A model generated the notes under the pieces. That model made no database searches. It worked only from the letters and a program-made list of their open reading frames with translations, and was not told the DNA's origin. A stretch of 64,000 nt of DNA from Panax quinquefolius (Eukaryota > Streptophyta > Magnoliopsida > Apiales > Araliaceae): NCBI GenBank assembly GCA_020205615.1, contig CM035171.1, positions 123,570,893-123,634,892 on the forward strand. Reading direction: 5' to 3'. Both the position numbers and the translations under genes were made by a program. Positions 20,801 to 32,836 of the stretch are shown here, in pieces (the stretch's first letter is position 1; every line of letters starts with the position of its first letter).

Positions 20801-23800
20801 TTTATATTTTTAATAAAATCTCATCAGAAAAATTAAATACACCAAAATGATACAGCTCACTAATGTTAACTTGTGGCCAGTATAAGTGCAAATATGAGAG
20901 AGATGTAAACAAAGAAAGTACTAGTGAGCTTCATTGGAATACCATAGTTGTCATGGCGACGCCTTGGTGTTGTGGCATTGGAAAAGGGCAATGCGACCCC
21001 TTGGACGCCGAGCAACCAAATCTCATACCTTGGTAGCTAGCCCAAGTTAAGTGATCAAGTCATTTTTTTTACCATGACTCATCATAACACATGGATTTGT
21101 TATGTTGTGTAATTTTATTACTTATTATACTTGTAAGGGGTGATAGGCAAGTCATCATTCTTTATTTTTTATGTGGTATTTATTGACTTGTTCTACTAGT
21201 TTTTAATGTTTCAAGTGTTTTATTTTTGAATTTTGATTGTAAAGTATTCATATAATTGTATTTATAATTGTATTCCATAGTGTTAGTTATTATGATTTGG
21301 GTATTTATGTATATAAAATTTTATTGTTCAATATACTTTTGAAGTAAAATAATAAAGTATAAATTGCACGTTAACAATTGTTAACGACTTGTCGCTATAC
21401 GGACGCCATGCGTGCTCCTTATAGCCTAGGCGTCCTGGCGGTCTACTACCGCCGCATCTCGCCATGGCGTCGTGACAACTATGTGGAATACTAATACATT
21501 CAAGAATATATAATGTTTAATGCCACTAGGTCACCTATATTAGCCAGTTTAAGCATATCTTTCAAGAATGGGTATTCACTTTCAAGAATGCATAGTCATG
21601 TTGAAACAAAAGTGATACTCACCTTTAACATCAGAAACAAAAGTGATACAACTAAGAAAGAATTGTGCTTGAAACCTACATGAATACCTTGTTAATTAGA
21701 TTCTTCTCTGTAAACTTGAGAGACTCGGCTTCTTCTTTGGATTGGCTGGTTTTAACTTTGCTTTTAACCACTTCCAGCTACAGAATCAAAGATATATTAG
21801 TCACAGTTACATCATTCTCTATCTCAGATACCAAAGCAGTTCCAGTTATATCTAAAAGTAAGTGAACACCATGCAGAGTTTATTCATAGAATGCATAAGG
21901 ATTTAAATAAGGGGCACACACACGCATAGGCTAGACTTCAACCATATAACATATAAGGATTAATAAGATTGCGAGTGTGGGAGAGAGAGGCAAAGTTCAA
22001 ATCAATAGAAAGATCAATTGAATAGAAGAAACAAATCTCAAAAATCAGGCACAACAGCCATATTAATGAATATATGTTGCACATAAATGAAATTCACTAT
22101 AAGAGCTCACTAAACCAAAAGTTGGAACAAACTGAAAACTAACAGTTGAAGAGGAATTTAATAGGCAAACATTAACAATAGCCTCACAAGAATTAAAGTT
22201 CTCATTAGTATCGATTTAATGTGAAAAACAGTTCATAAACACACCAATTTTAAAATTTACTATTAGACCATATAAATCAAAAGGTGTAAAAACTGAAAAC
22301 TAACAGCTGAAGAGGAATTGAAAGGACAACAATCATTTTTAACGCGTCAATATTAACATCCCTGTCATATGTGACCATCAGAAGCTAAGGCTAACATCCC
22401 AGTTAAATGCTTCTGAAGATGTACTCGTTAGTCTTCCATCACTATTCAACTTTCAACTAATCAAAAATAATTGTTTCAAGAACATTCAAACATGAAATAA
22501 GATCACCTCGCGAAATAAAGCATTTATTTGTCTCATCTCTTTCTCTGCTAGATCGAGGAAAACCTGAGAATAATAAAGCCAGAACAATGAAAAAAAGAAG
22601 CAGAAAGGAAACAAATCATACTTATTATAAACTTCACATAAAACCCTAAAAAGTATGACTCAAATTCCCTAAATGTAAAAGTAATACGACTAAATTCCAA
22701 GGCAACTAAGTCACGCTGGCTATATAATGCTAATTAAAGTACTAACTTAAGATGGTGCACCTAAATCTTCAACTTAAAGTTTTGATTTTTACTTTTGGAT
22801 CAATATGCACAACTTATTTCACTAAACAAGGGATCTATCATTGGCACCATTAGATCTATCATTGGCAGTTTGGCACCATTTAGCAACACAATTAATGTGG
22901 TAACCCTTCTTATTTTAATCAAAGCCAGGAAGAGTCAACACAACTGAACCATCATTGCAATACACATGTACCTGTTGCCTCCGCTTCACAGGGAGTTCAG
23001 ACAGAACGTCCTTTTTGAGTCTACGGATCATCACTGTTGCTTTCATCAAATTGTGAAGCTCTTCATGATTACTTGCACCTTGATACATTCCAAATATACC
23101 CTGGACAAATTAGCAGTACAACTAATGACGAATTCAAATACAACCTCATAATATCGCATAAAGTCAAATATGAAGAAAGTCTTAAAATGGAATGACAATT
23201 TTACTTACACCCTTGCAATATCGGTTACCGTATTCATGAACACACTTATACACATCAGGATACAAGGCTTCAAGCTGTCAAATATAAACAATTTAACATA
23301 CAAAAACAAAAGACATTGATATATTACTGCACTATAAGCATGATACACATTCTAATATAGCATTTGAAATACCTGCTTATATAGCTCAATTGGCCGTGAT
23401 AAAGCAGGAGTTCCACTGAGCAAGATTGCATATTGAGCTTTCTAAATTTAATATAAGTGTAAGTAAAACAGTACAGAAAAATGCATTACTGTAAAATCAA
23501 ATGTACAATCCCACCCCCATAGAGACGCCTTGCCTTTACTGCCCCTCCATGCTACATGGGCCTCAGCAGACAAATTGTAATTCTTAATTTAAGAAGTACA
23601 AATTCCAAGTCACGTGGGGCATGCCCAATCTACAATTGACTTGGTATGGTACTGAGATCTATCTTTTTTCCCCATCTGCATGTTCATATCAGTTGCCTGC
23701 TGGGTGGGGGGAGAGAGAGAGGAACCTGTAATATGGGAAGGGAAGCACTGGTTCGTTTAGCTTGGGCATTCTTCAAGAAATGTGACTCATCTGCAATAAC

Positions 23801-26800
23801 GACCTGTATAAAGATTTTATTATACATAGAAACCTAAGTAACTATTGAAGTACAAATACTAAATGAAGAAAGTCCTAATGGTACCACAAATAGAGGATAC
23901 GCGGATATGAATCCGAATTTAGACACGGATGCGGGGATACAGTATATTATGATTTTTTAACTATAATGTTTATGATGTCCAAACTCATATAGACATGCAT
24001 TTATCATGAAACTTTAGGGGTTGAAGTGCAAAAATATAAAGAAACAGGGGCAGAACTGAAATTACTGAAACTTCAGGGGCTAAAAAGGAAGAAAACAAAA
24101 CTATAGGGACTGATAAGTAATTTTTCAGGGGCTATTTTGAACTTTTAAAAAATTTGGGGGACTAAATTAAAAAATTATAAAATCTATGGGGTACCTAAAT
24201 GTAATTTTCCAAAGATATTTATTCTAATCTCAGATCGTATCCGAGAAGAAAACTCTTCGTCAGATCGTTGGAGAAGAAATGGAGAAGAAGACTAGAAGAG
24301 GAGAAGATCAGAAGATTAGAAGAGAAGAATAGAGGAAGAATAGAAGAATAGAAGAAGAGGAGAAGAAGAATAGAAGGTAAGTCTCAATATCTTACTCTCT
24401 GCCTCTCTTTCAGTATTTCTCGACTCTTCCCTTTCTTGTCGCTCATGTCGTCTCCGAGCTTCATTCGTTCAGCCGTATCCGTATTGAAATTGCCGTACCC
24501 GACACAAATCCCGCACCCGCACCCGTGTCGGATCGTGTCGACACGGGTACTCCATCTGAAACAGTCGAGTCCGAGTAACACAGATGTGTACATGTTTACG
24601 CATGTAGTGTGTCAAAAAGAAGAATCACTCATTTCATATTATTTGGCATTCAGAGCCTTTTAATTGTGCAACTCCACATGCATGTTCATTCAACAGATTG
24701 ACTTTATTTTTAATAAGTTAAATAGTCCAACTTTGTCATAGAATTTTCCTTTCCAAGTTGGACTTCTAAAATGATAACAAAAAAATGAGAACTTGTAGTT
24801 TTATGACACATGGAAATCTTATACAGGACAATGGAACAGCTGTGATGGCTGGATAAATCTGGGAAAAAAATTTGAGAATGATAACCAATAATAGAACAAT
24901 GTAGTTCCATTCCTGTTAAATGCGGAAGTGCTGTAAAATTATTATTTTTTCACCTCATTTTTGAACTTCAATGAAGACAAATTTGGTAGTGCCCAGGAAC
25001 AATCCACATCTTTGCTAAGGAAATATCAAAATGTGATCCCATATTTTTCATCCTATATTTTGCTATGATCACCTTTCAAATACTTGGAAGTTGGAACGAA
25101 GGAAGAATACAAGCAGATTGACCCATACCATAAAGCTAATGATGACATTATAGAGGTACACTGACACATAACTCACTAGTTAGACAGAAACATAAATTTA
25201 TGAGGGTTGCCAAATACAACTACTAACTGAAACATAAATTTTTAGTGGAATGGATGTTAAGACTTTCTAAAAACATATTTTTACATTAAATTATTCATTA
25301 CTTTTCTAAAACATACTCCTTTCCCCTTCCACCCTTCTTTTTTGTTTATAATAAATATGTATGTTTTTTAATTTTGTATGGTTTTTAATTTTTTTGGAAC
25401 TTTATTATTATTTATTTTGTTAATTTTATTTATGTGTTTTTGTTATTACTATTTAGTTTTTCCATTTTTTCACTTTCCTTCTCTCTTTTTATACATTTAT
25501 TTATTTATCTACTTTTGCGCTATCATATGTGATTCAATTTCAGCCTATTCGAAATAAAGGTATTGTTGAGTTGAGGTGAGTATTTTTATGTTAGATTTGC
25601 AACTACCTTAAGAATACAAAGAATAAATATGTTTTCCACAAGTCTTAAAATCCTTGCCAAAAACATCCAAGACAAACCGGCTATCTTTTCAGGTCAAAGA
25701 TAGTATTAGCCAAGGACCCATCAAACAAGAAAAGAAATCAGTAAGAAAACTAAAAATATGCTATAAAACTACAGCAAAACTAAATCTTCAGCAGATGTAG
25801 AGTATGAACTGCCCCAGGCCCATTTAATAAGATTTGTGTATTGAAAAAGAAAATATGTGCAAAACTTAATAGGACATAAGATCTATTTCATCCAGTAAAG
25901 TCAAAGACGTGCCTAGTTTAAGAGGAAGTTTTGGAAATGAAGCAATTTTGGTCAATCCTGGGGCAGTTTTCAACACCTGTGCCTAGTTTAATTTTGGTCA
26001 TTCGTCAATGCCTTTCTCATTTTTCTCACCCCTCGAGATTCCTTATTTTCGAACAATTTGTCACTTGACATTGCTATCAAGGATTTTTATTGCCCAATAT
26101 AACAGTAAAAACAGGTGAGGAATAACGGAATTAATATGATAAACGGACTCGATGACTGAAGGAGCACATATAAGGAATGTGACCGCCTCTAGTACAAACA
26201 TATACAACTTGGCAATCAATGCCCACTCATCCATGTACAACAGAGATCCAGCAAAAGGAAAGTACATTAAACAACTCAAAACTCAAGATACTGGAAGGAG
26301 TGAAAAGGGCAAAAAGAAAAGAAAATAACTAATATATCCAAACTACTAGCTGTCCATACCTTAAAATCTGACGCAATTAGTAAGTCCTGCAACTTGGGGA
26401 CAACATCATAGGATATAATGTTGAATACACCATCAAGATGTATAGTTCCCTTCCTATTTGAGGGTACTATGGTAAATCCACCCCTATTTGATCCACCACT
26501 TTGAGATAAAACCACCTGGGAAAAAATCCTCATCAAAATAAATATATGATCACTAAGCATATGAGACATAATTTACACATCAAGACTAGTCAAATTATTT
26601 ACTCCAACAGCATCTTCTCTATGCAGCCACTAAGTTCACAGTCAGTACTTTTCATGCTTTTGACAATAACAATCAGTCAATTGACTGAAGCTAGAAGCTA
26701 AAAGTATGATCCACAATTCATGAATATCCAACAGATATCTGTTACACAAAATTCTAAATATGATTTGATTTACATAAGAGGATTAAATTTCATAATTGCG

Positions 26801-28025
26801 TGTCACTGACTGTCAAAATTCCCATATGTAGTTCTTACACTCCAGAGTCGAGCTTAAAGGCAACTAAGGAAATTTATAACCAATGATTATGCAGAAGAAA
26901 TGAAAAATTCAAATGGATTAACATATGTAATGCACCCAAAGATGAATTGACCTAAAAGATAATATTAGATAACCTCTAAAGTAAATTTATTATAAAATGT
27001 CAAGCAGTAATGATGAAACATTCACCTGACCATCATAACAAGCAAATTCTAATCCATAGTTCCATACCAGCATGAGCTGAACTTGATATTAACTCAAATC
27101 AGCTGGAGAAATGATTTTTGGAATGCTTTCTCTTATAAACAATTTTTATCAGCAATATTGCAAGAAACTATACAAACTCACACTGTCACACATTAAGCTT
27201 AACATGATGGTTGCTTAAATTCAAAACGCACTACTAGGTGGGGTTGCAATTAGTAAAGCAAAAAAGCTTCACACATAAAAGAATAATGAATGTAAAACCA
27301 AATAAGAGTTCAAGATAAAGGACCAGCAATAGAATCCAATCATTTGTTGCACTATCAAAAATAGAAAATTGGTAGTATATAGAGTTTGGATAGAAAGGTA
27401 AAAAAGAGTCAATCAGCATATCTAAAATATTATTAAAATACCAGGGGAACAAGGAAAATAAACAATGAGAGTGAGCTACACAACAAGAAAGCAAATTAGA
27501 AAAACTTGAAAAAAAACTACATGAATAGTACCATTATATCTGACGAAGGAATATTCAGCCATTGTTGGATCATCTGCAATAAATCAGAAGAAGCAAATGA
27601 ACGAGGGACAAGATTCTTCATATTAGCACACAAATATTAAGGAAAACTTACAGAAGCCCAATGCAGCCGTAAAGAAGATGGTGTGAGAACAAGAACTGGC
27701 CACGAGTCACGCACACAAGAAGTTATAGCAATAGCCTTCCAAAAGGATGAGGACCAAAAAATCCAAGTTCAATATATATAATTATATACAGGTTAAAGAG
27801 CTCTGCATAGTACAGTACAAGTACTGGAATGCTTTGCATTTTCCAAAGTAACACAAATCGCTAGTATGGAGCTACATGCTTTGCTAACCAGTTAGCACCA
27901 CAACAGGTGCATATTTGGCGGACAGAGGGAGTAATAGATAGTAAATATGATTAGTTACCTGTAGAGTCTTTCCCAGCCCCATCTCATCAGCCAGGAGGAC
28001 ACGCCCTCCATGCTGTAACATAAAC
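17820..28025 (-). CDS. SMARCAL1/CHR18-type SNF2 annealing helicase, 5' truncated
   Basis: SNF2-family ATPase of the SMARCAL1/ZRANB3 group, known for rewinding RPA-coated DNA at stalled forks. Seventeen exons read on the minus strand: 28025-27959, 27735-27652, 27573-27532, 26515-26360, 23803-23726, 23441-23373, 23274-23209, 23100-22972, 22563-22507, 21777-21688, 20559-20494, 19268-19200, 19129-19025, 18908-18783, 18317-18259, 18174-18138 and 17969-17820. All junctions are GT-AG and all phases agree, giving 482 residues plus one base of an upstream codon. Motifs in order: [12 protein letters not shown]; Ia [71 protein letters not shown] through [11 protein letters not shown]. The C-terminus has QKTLDSFI, close to a PCNA-binding box. 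Arabidopsis CHR18 is about 670 residues, so roughly 190 N-terminal residues are missing. No such exons occur between 28025 and the gap or beyond it. No stop or frameshift lies in the visible part. Confidence 0.93.
20943..21483. mobile_element. hAT-like MITE in a CHR18 intron, exact 8-bp TSD
   Basis: Ends CATAGTTGTCATGGCG and CGTGACAACTATG are inverted repeats, flanked on both sides by the exact 8-bp duplication TGGAATAC (20935-20942 and 21484-21491), the size typical of hAT elements. The 541-bp element has GC-rich ends (GGCGACGCC, CGCCATGGCG), an AT-rich core and no transposase. It lies in the intron between the CHR18-like exons 21777-21688 and 20559-20494. Confidence 0.85.
23880..24640. mobile_element. 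probable repeat insertion in a CHR18 intron
   Basis: The left part contains GGATACGCGGATATGAATCC and ACACGGATGCGGGGATAC. The right part contains CCCGCACCCGCACCCG, GTGTCGACACGGGTAC and CGAGTCCGAGTAACAC, GC-rich motifs that recur in plant dispersed repeats. Between them is a purine tract of AGAAGA type (about 24280-24375). The ends and any target duplication were not resolved, so the class is unknown. Confidence 0.4.
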
Positions 28026-30445
28026 CTGAAAAGAAAATTATTATCACTACTTCACCGATGGCAATTGGCAAAGGAACAAATCAACAATTCAAGGAAAAGA
28101 TAAAATGACCATGGCATCACCCTATACTTGTCTAACTGATGAGTGAGTTTTATACCTACTAATTGATTATCTTTTAACTTGATAATTTGTGAATCTTGAA
28201 GTATTTTATTTGGTTTTTATCTTGTTTGTTAGGATATGGGTTTTAATTACTTTTATGTGTTTTTAGTGTGTTTTGTAGGTTATTAGGAGCAAAAACATGG
28301 AAATAAGGATTAAGGCATTATTGCATGAGCATACAAACAACAGCGGGAAGGGAAAATGGAAGGAAAGGCGCCTGGTTTGACACGTTTTTTTGGCGTGAAA
28401 CTTAGATTTTATTGTAGAGTTCATCGAGAGCTTCGATTTGATAGGTGGCACGTCCCATAACTCTTCCCGAGTCAAAAGTTATATCTTTTTTTACCAACAG
28501 ACGTCAAACCAAAAAATGGCCCGACGCGACCGTGACTTGATAAGTGGATTTCATATACACGAACCGATGTTCATTTCAAGCTTAAATTCGTAGTTAACTT
28601 CTTGTTTTGTGTTCATTTTCACTCGTTTCATGTTCTTTTATGTGTAGGGTGGTCATGGAGGCAAGTGGTGAAGAAAGGAGGTCTTTTGGAGCAAAGTTGG
28701 AAAAAATTATAAAGTAGCGAAATTTCTTTAGCGGTGGACTAGCTTCAGCCGTATGGCTCTATTAGTTTTGTACCCGGCCAAGGCTGGGTGCCGAATCCTG
28801 TAGTCTCCTGACTAGCTTTGAAGACTGCTTGGACATGGATTTTTAGACTTTCATTAGGCGCATGGACTCTAATAAGGAGGGACTTCGGCCATAACATAAG
28901 GGGGAGATATATATTGCATTAAAAACAACAAAATCGAGCACGACGAAAAGCATATTACAAAGAGAATTTCCAGATTTTGACTTTCAAGCTTTGGAGGAAT
29001 GATTGGAAGAGAATTTCGTGACGGTTGCAGATTAAGGCTACGTGAAGGGTGGTTTCGCATTATTCTTCATCTTAGTTTTTTAGTTGTAATTGCAAGGATG
29101 TTTTCTTTAGATTATTCAGTTTTTAATTCAGTCGTTATGAACTAATTTGCTTATTAGGCTTGTGATGGATCCTTGGGTGAAACAATGATTTTATAAGTTT
29201 GATTTCCAGTTCAATAAAATATTTTCAGTTTATCTATGTTAATTCGAGCGTGAATTTATGAATTGCTTGATCAACAGTTCTTTGTGGATTTGTATGGAAT
29301 CGAGAGAGGATATTCAAATCTAGACTTAGTTAATATAGCATGTATTATGAATTTTGTGAATAGCAGATTCTTGATTATTGTTAAGATAGAGATATGCTTG
29401 ACATCGCATGTAATCGGATAGAGAATTTAATCTTAAACCTTCTTTGATTGCAGTTCACATAGAGATATAGTGAGTTGGTTGATTTAAGTGTTTAACTTGG
29501 TTCTATCTATTTTGTGGATTTGAGTTAATACGGTATTAGTGCATCGAGAGGTGACTAGTACTACATTCATGTTCTTGATTAATAAACTGAGATATTGAGT
29601 TGAATTGGAATAAAGGTTTGAAAATCAGAGTGAAGTTTAGGGTGAAATCATAAGTCTAATTCTTCATCAATTGTTTGAAATTCCGGATTTTGATATTTGT
29701 GATTATTTGGTGATAGTTTATTTGTTTATTAATTTAGTTTCTATAATTTTAAACCATTGAATTGAATAGTTTAATAGAATTAGGATTAATAGAAAATTGA
29801 TAATTGTGAAGTTAAATTTCTTGCTAATTTGTCTTCGTGGGAACGATACTTTATTCATTACTATATTACTTGTTAACCACATATACTTGCATGAATTGCG
29901 TATATAGATTTTGCCCTACACGCCTCGCTAGTTCATTTTGAGCGCGACAGCGCCGGATTCAACACAAATCTTGGCGCGGGCGTCGGATCAAGCCAAGCGG
30001 GGACATGTTTTTTGCATGCTTTTTGACTTCCAATTGGATTGTTTTTCATCCTAAGCTAGGTATTTGACTTGTAACCTATAAATACATAATGTGAGGCATA
30101 GACCTGGCAAAGATGGCCTGAGCTCTCATCAAGGCCACCCACCACTTGAAATTTGGGCTTTAAATTTGCATATTTTTAGCCCACTAAATGCTGGGCCTTT
30201 TTGGCCCGGCCCGCCCGCCACCCATGCATGAATTTTTTTATTTTTTTTTTAAAATAAAATGTTACTACTTGTGGGTTGTGAGGCTTGAACACAAGACTTG
30301 TAAGTAAATAAATAAGAGTTCAAACCAACTGAGCTACAACAACTATTTGTTTTTAATGCAATCTTCAATATATTTTAACTATAATTGAAAATTATAATTA
30401 AGATATGTAGTTAATGTAGGTAATAATTAATAATACTAATTTATA
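28026..30445. mobile_element. retroelement-derived DNA upstream of the truncated CHR18-like gene
   Basis: The first 110 bases are ordinary intron-like sequence. From about 28138 the DNA looks like a long non-coding LTR. It has no ORF of note, and near its end it carries GTGGGAACGATACT followed by ATTACTTGTTAACC, a phrase I know from the ends of plant Ty3/gypsy LTRs, before CCCTACA at about 29923. From 30110, GGCCCGGCCCGCCCGCC and nearby motifs resemble hAT ends. No matching LTR partner, PBS or target duplication was found. No SNF2 or HARP-like exon could be read in this stretch. Confidence 0.4.
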
Positions 30446-30545
30446 NNNNNNNNNNNNNNNNNNNNNNNNNNNNNNNNNNNNNNNNNNNNNNNNNNNNNNN
30501 NNNNNNNNNNNNNNNNNNNNNNNNNNNNNNNNNNNNNNNNNNNNN
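30446..30545. other. assembly gap (100 N)
   Basis: Exactly 100 N, the usual placeholder for a scaffold gap of unknown size. It lies between the retroelement-derived DNA and the left LTR of element A, so missing exons or element ends could be hidden here. Confidence 0.99.
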
Positions 30546-31157
30546 TGTGATATTTGAGTGCGGATCGTGAAATTAGTAAAAATAGTCTATAAACATAAAA
30601 TTTTAAGGATTCTTATTTGGTCAAAAAGGCAGCATTGACTTTTTAAAAGGAAAAGTCAAACTTTAAAATTTCAAAATTTATATTTTTGATAAAAATAGTT
30701 TCATTATGTTGGAATTGTTTATGTTAGTGAAAATCGATATTTATTAGTTGATAATTGATGTACAGGGTTATATTGATAAATCGGGTAATTTATCGGATAA
30801 ATGAGCAATTAATTGCTACTAATTCACATGCTTATATAACTATTTGTTCACATATGTGTACTATTGAATCACATTATTTACTATTAGGGGAGTTGGTGCA
30901 AGATTTATAATACTTGCATGACTAAATTAAAAATAGAGGTATAGATGGAGTCTTATATTTGAAATTTGTATTTTTCACATGATTATACTATTGATTCACA
31001 TGATTGAACTATTGATTCACATTATTTACTATTAGGGGAGTTGGTAGCAATATTGATAATACTTGCGAGGACTAAATTATAAATGAAAGAAAAATTGGAG
31101 GTATTGTCTTTATAATTTTCGAGCCCCAAAACGTCTGATTATCGAAATTATATTTTC

Positions 31158-31167
31158 CTATAAATAA
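31158..31167 (+). promoter_or_regulatory. LTR TATA box of element A
   Basis: CCTATAAATA is followed within about 100 bases by a purine-rich AGAGAGAAAGAAGAG tract. The arrangement fits a retrotransposon U3/R promoter on the plus strand. It is inferred from motif and position. Confidence 0.5.
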
Positions 31168-31380
31168 AAGCTCATTCTTCCTTCATTTCTCACCAATTCA
31201 CAAAATCTTTAGAGTAATTATTATAAAGAGAAATTATAGAGAGAAAGAAGAGAAATGCATTACCTCCTTATTCCAAAGATCAGTTTTTTTTTTTTCCAAG
31301 GTAGGGAATATTATTTGTTGTACTTTCGTAGGGAGTATTATTTCTTTCTTATCTATGAAGAGAACTTACATTATTCCATT

Positions 31381-31800
31381 CTTTATTATTACATTGGAAT
31401 AACTTGTATATCTGAGGGTTACCCTATACTTGGTGAAATTCTTACGTTGTTCCATTCTTTATCATTCATTGGAACATCCACATGCAGACGTTCTACGTCG
31501 GATTGGTTCCTTCTTTATTATTACATTTGCAATATCGTTTACATGAGTTTTACGTGGGACACGATTCCGTCTTTATTATTACATTTGGAATATCTTCTGC
31601 ATGCATTCTACTGTGGGACTGATTAGTCTCTATTATTCTCGTTGAAAATATCGTATGCATGCGTTCTACGTGGGACTGATTCCATCTTTATTATTACATT
31701 GGAATATCCCGTGCATGCGTTTTCTGTGGGACACGATTCCGTTATTTATTATTTTGTTGGAATAACTGCGTATGCGATCTATCGCGACGCTTGGTGATTT
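31381..31800 (+). repeat. 58-bp minisatellite in LTR of element A
   Basis: About seven units, each starting CTTTATTATTACATTGGAAT and running through GCATGCGTTCTACGTGGGAC to GATTCC. Unit starts at 31381, 31457, 31513, 31571, 31628, 31686 and 31743 give periods of 56-58 bp after a longer first unit. The last unit is diverged. The matching part of the right-hand LTR remnant of element A is deleted. Confidence 0.8.
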
Positions 31801-32836
31801 CTTTTGTTATTCTATTCCTTATTATACTCGGTTGGTTAAAGTTTTGACTTATACTCCATGAAATTAGTGGAATATCCTCGATATTTGCGCTTCATCCAAA
31901 TATCTTTCATGGAAATATTCTTACGAGCATTCTTGAATTTTACTCTACAAAGCGATATCATGTTGACAATTTGGACGTTATTAGTTCTGGATAAAATAAT
32001 TCTTGAACTTGTTTTATTGAATTCTTATATCATTTTCATCATCCTCGTGTTTATATTTTGTTGAAAGTCATACATGGCCTATAGTGCATAGATGGACTTG
32101 GTATGATTATGACCGGGGATTATTGATTGTAATCATGGTAGTAATGTTACAAATGATGTGGTAAAAGTCCTCATTGGCCCTAGAGCATTGATGGACGATT
32201 GTTGGCATGATCATAACCATTATTGAATACACAAATATTCTTGGCCCGTAATGCATGGATAATTGTGGTCGTGATCTTAAAGAATATCCTGGGTAGTAGT
32301 GCGGGGTGATTCGATGATGTGGATTATTTATTGGTGAGTCCCAATGATAAAAGTGATGAAAACCTTCTAAATCATAAAAGATAGTAGATTTTATTCTCTC
32401 TTGACTCTTTTAATGGATTGCTTGTTCAATTAGCAGTTAAACTTGATGGTTGTTATATTGTATCGGTTTAACCATTGTTGAAGGCTAACGATAATATATT
32501 ACGCATTATCTTAGTCATAATATTTTCTCTTGGGCTAGTTGAGCTCACCCTTTTACTTTTATTGTTCTCTTCGTGAAATGAGAGCGTAGCAGGGGACTAG
32601 TCGGAAAGCGGTGGCGGACGGATGATAGCATTAGTAGTCCTCACTATTACGTGAAATAGTGTGATAATAATTGTAATGAGGACTCCTTTTGAGTTTGTAT
32701 AATCTCTAGTAGACAATATTTGTATTCAAACTCACAACTTATGTTTTGTCAGATTATTATACCTGCGACGGTTGTATTATTAAGTTGTATTTGAATTTAT
32801 GTACCATGTATGTAAGTGGCGACCTGAGATGGGTGA

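Larger units (their letters stand above)
30546..32836 (+). mobile_element. element A, left LTR (gypsy, Tekay-like), 3' end cut by element B
   Basis: Its last 0.86 kb matches 57905-58783, which ends in the intact LTR terminus GGGGGCGTCACA. Here the match stops at GAGATGGGTGA, where the inverted LTR of element B begins. The LTR carries a TATA box at 31158, a 58-bp minisatellite (31381-31800) and a degenerate repeat around GGCCCGTAGTGCAT motifs (32060-32290). The start is at or inside the N gap. An open frame of 123 codons at 31255 is a by-product of the minisatellite, not a gene. Confidence 0.75.

Noticed and set aside
27895..27940. GACAGAGGGAGTAATA considered as a Stowaway MITE
   Set aside because: Only one end is present; no matching left terminus was found within several hundred bases.
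31255..31626. 123-codon plus-strand open frame
   Set aside because: It lies in the minisatellite of the element A LTR; its repeated Tyr/Leu content reflects the DNA repeat.
31381..31800. Regularly spaced repeats considered as a CRISPR-like array
   Set aside because: The 58-bp units are contiguous with no unique spacers, and the setting is a plant LTR.
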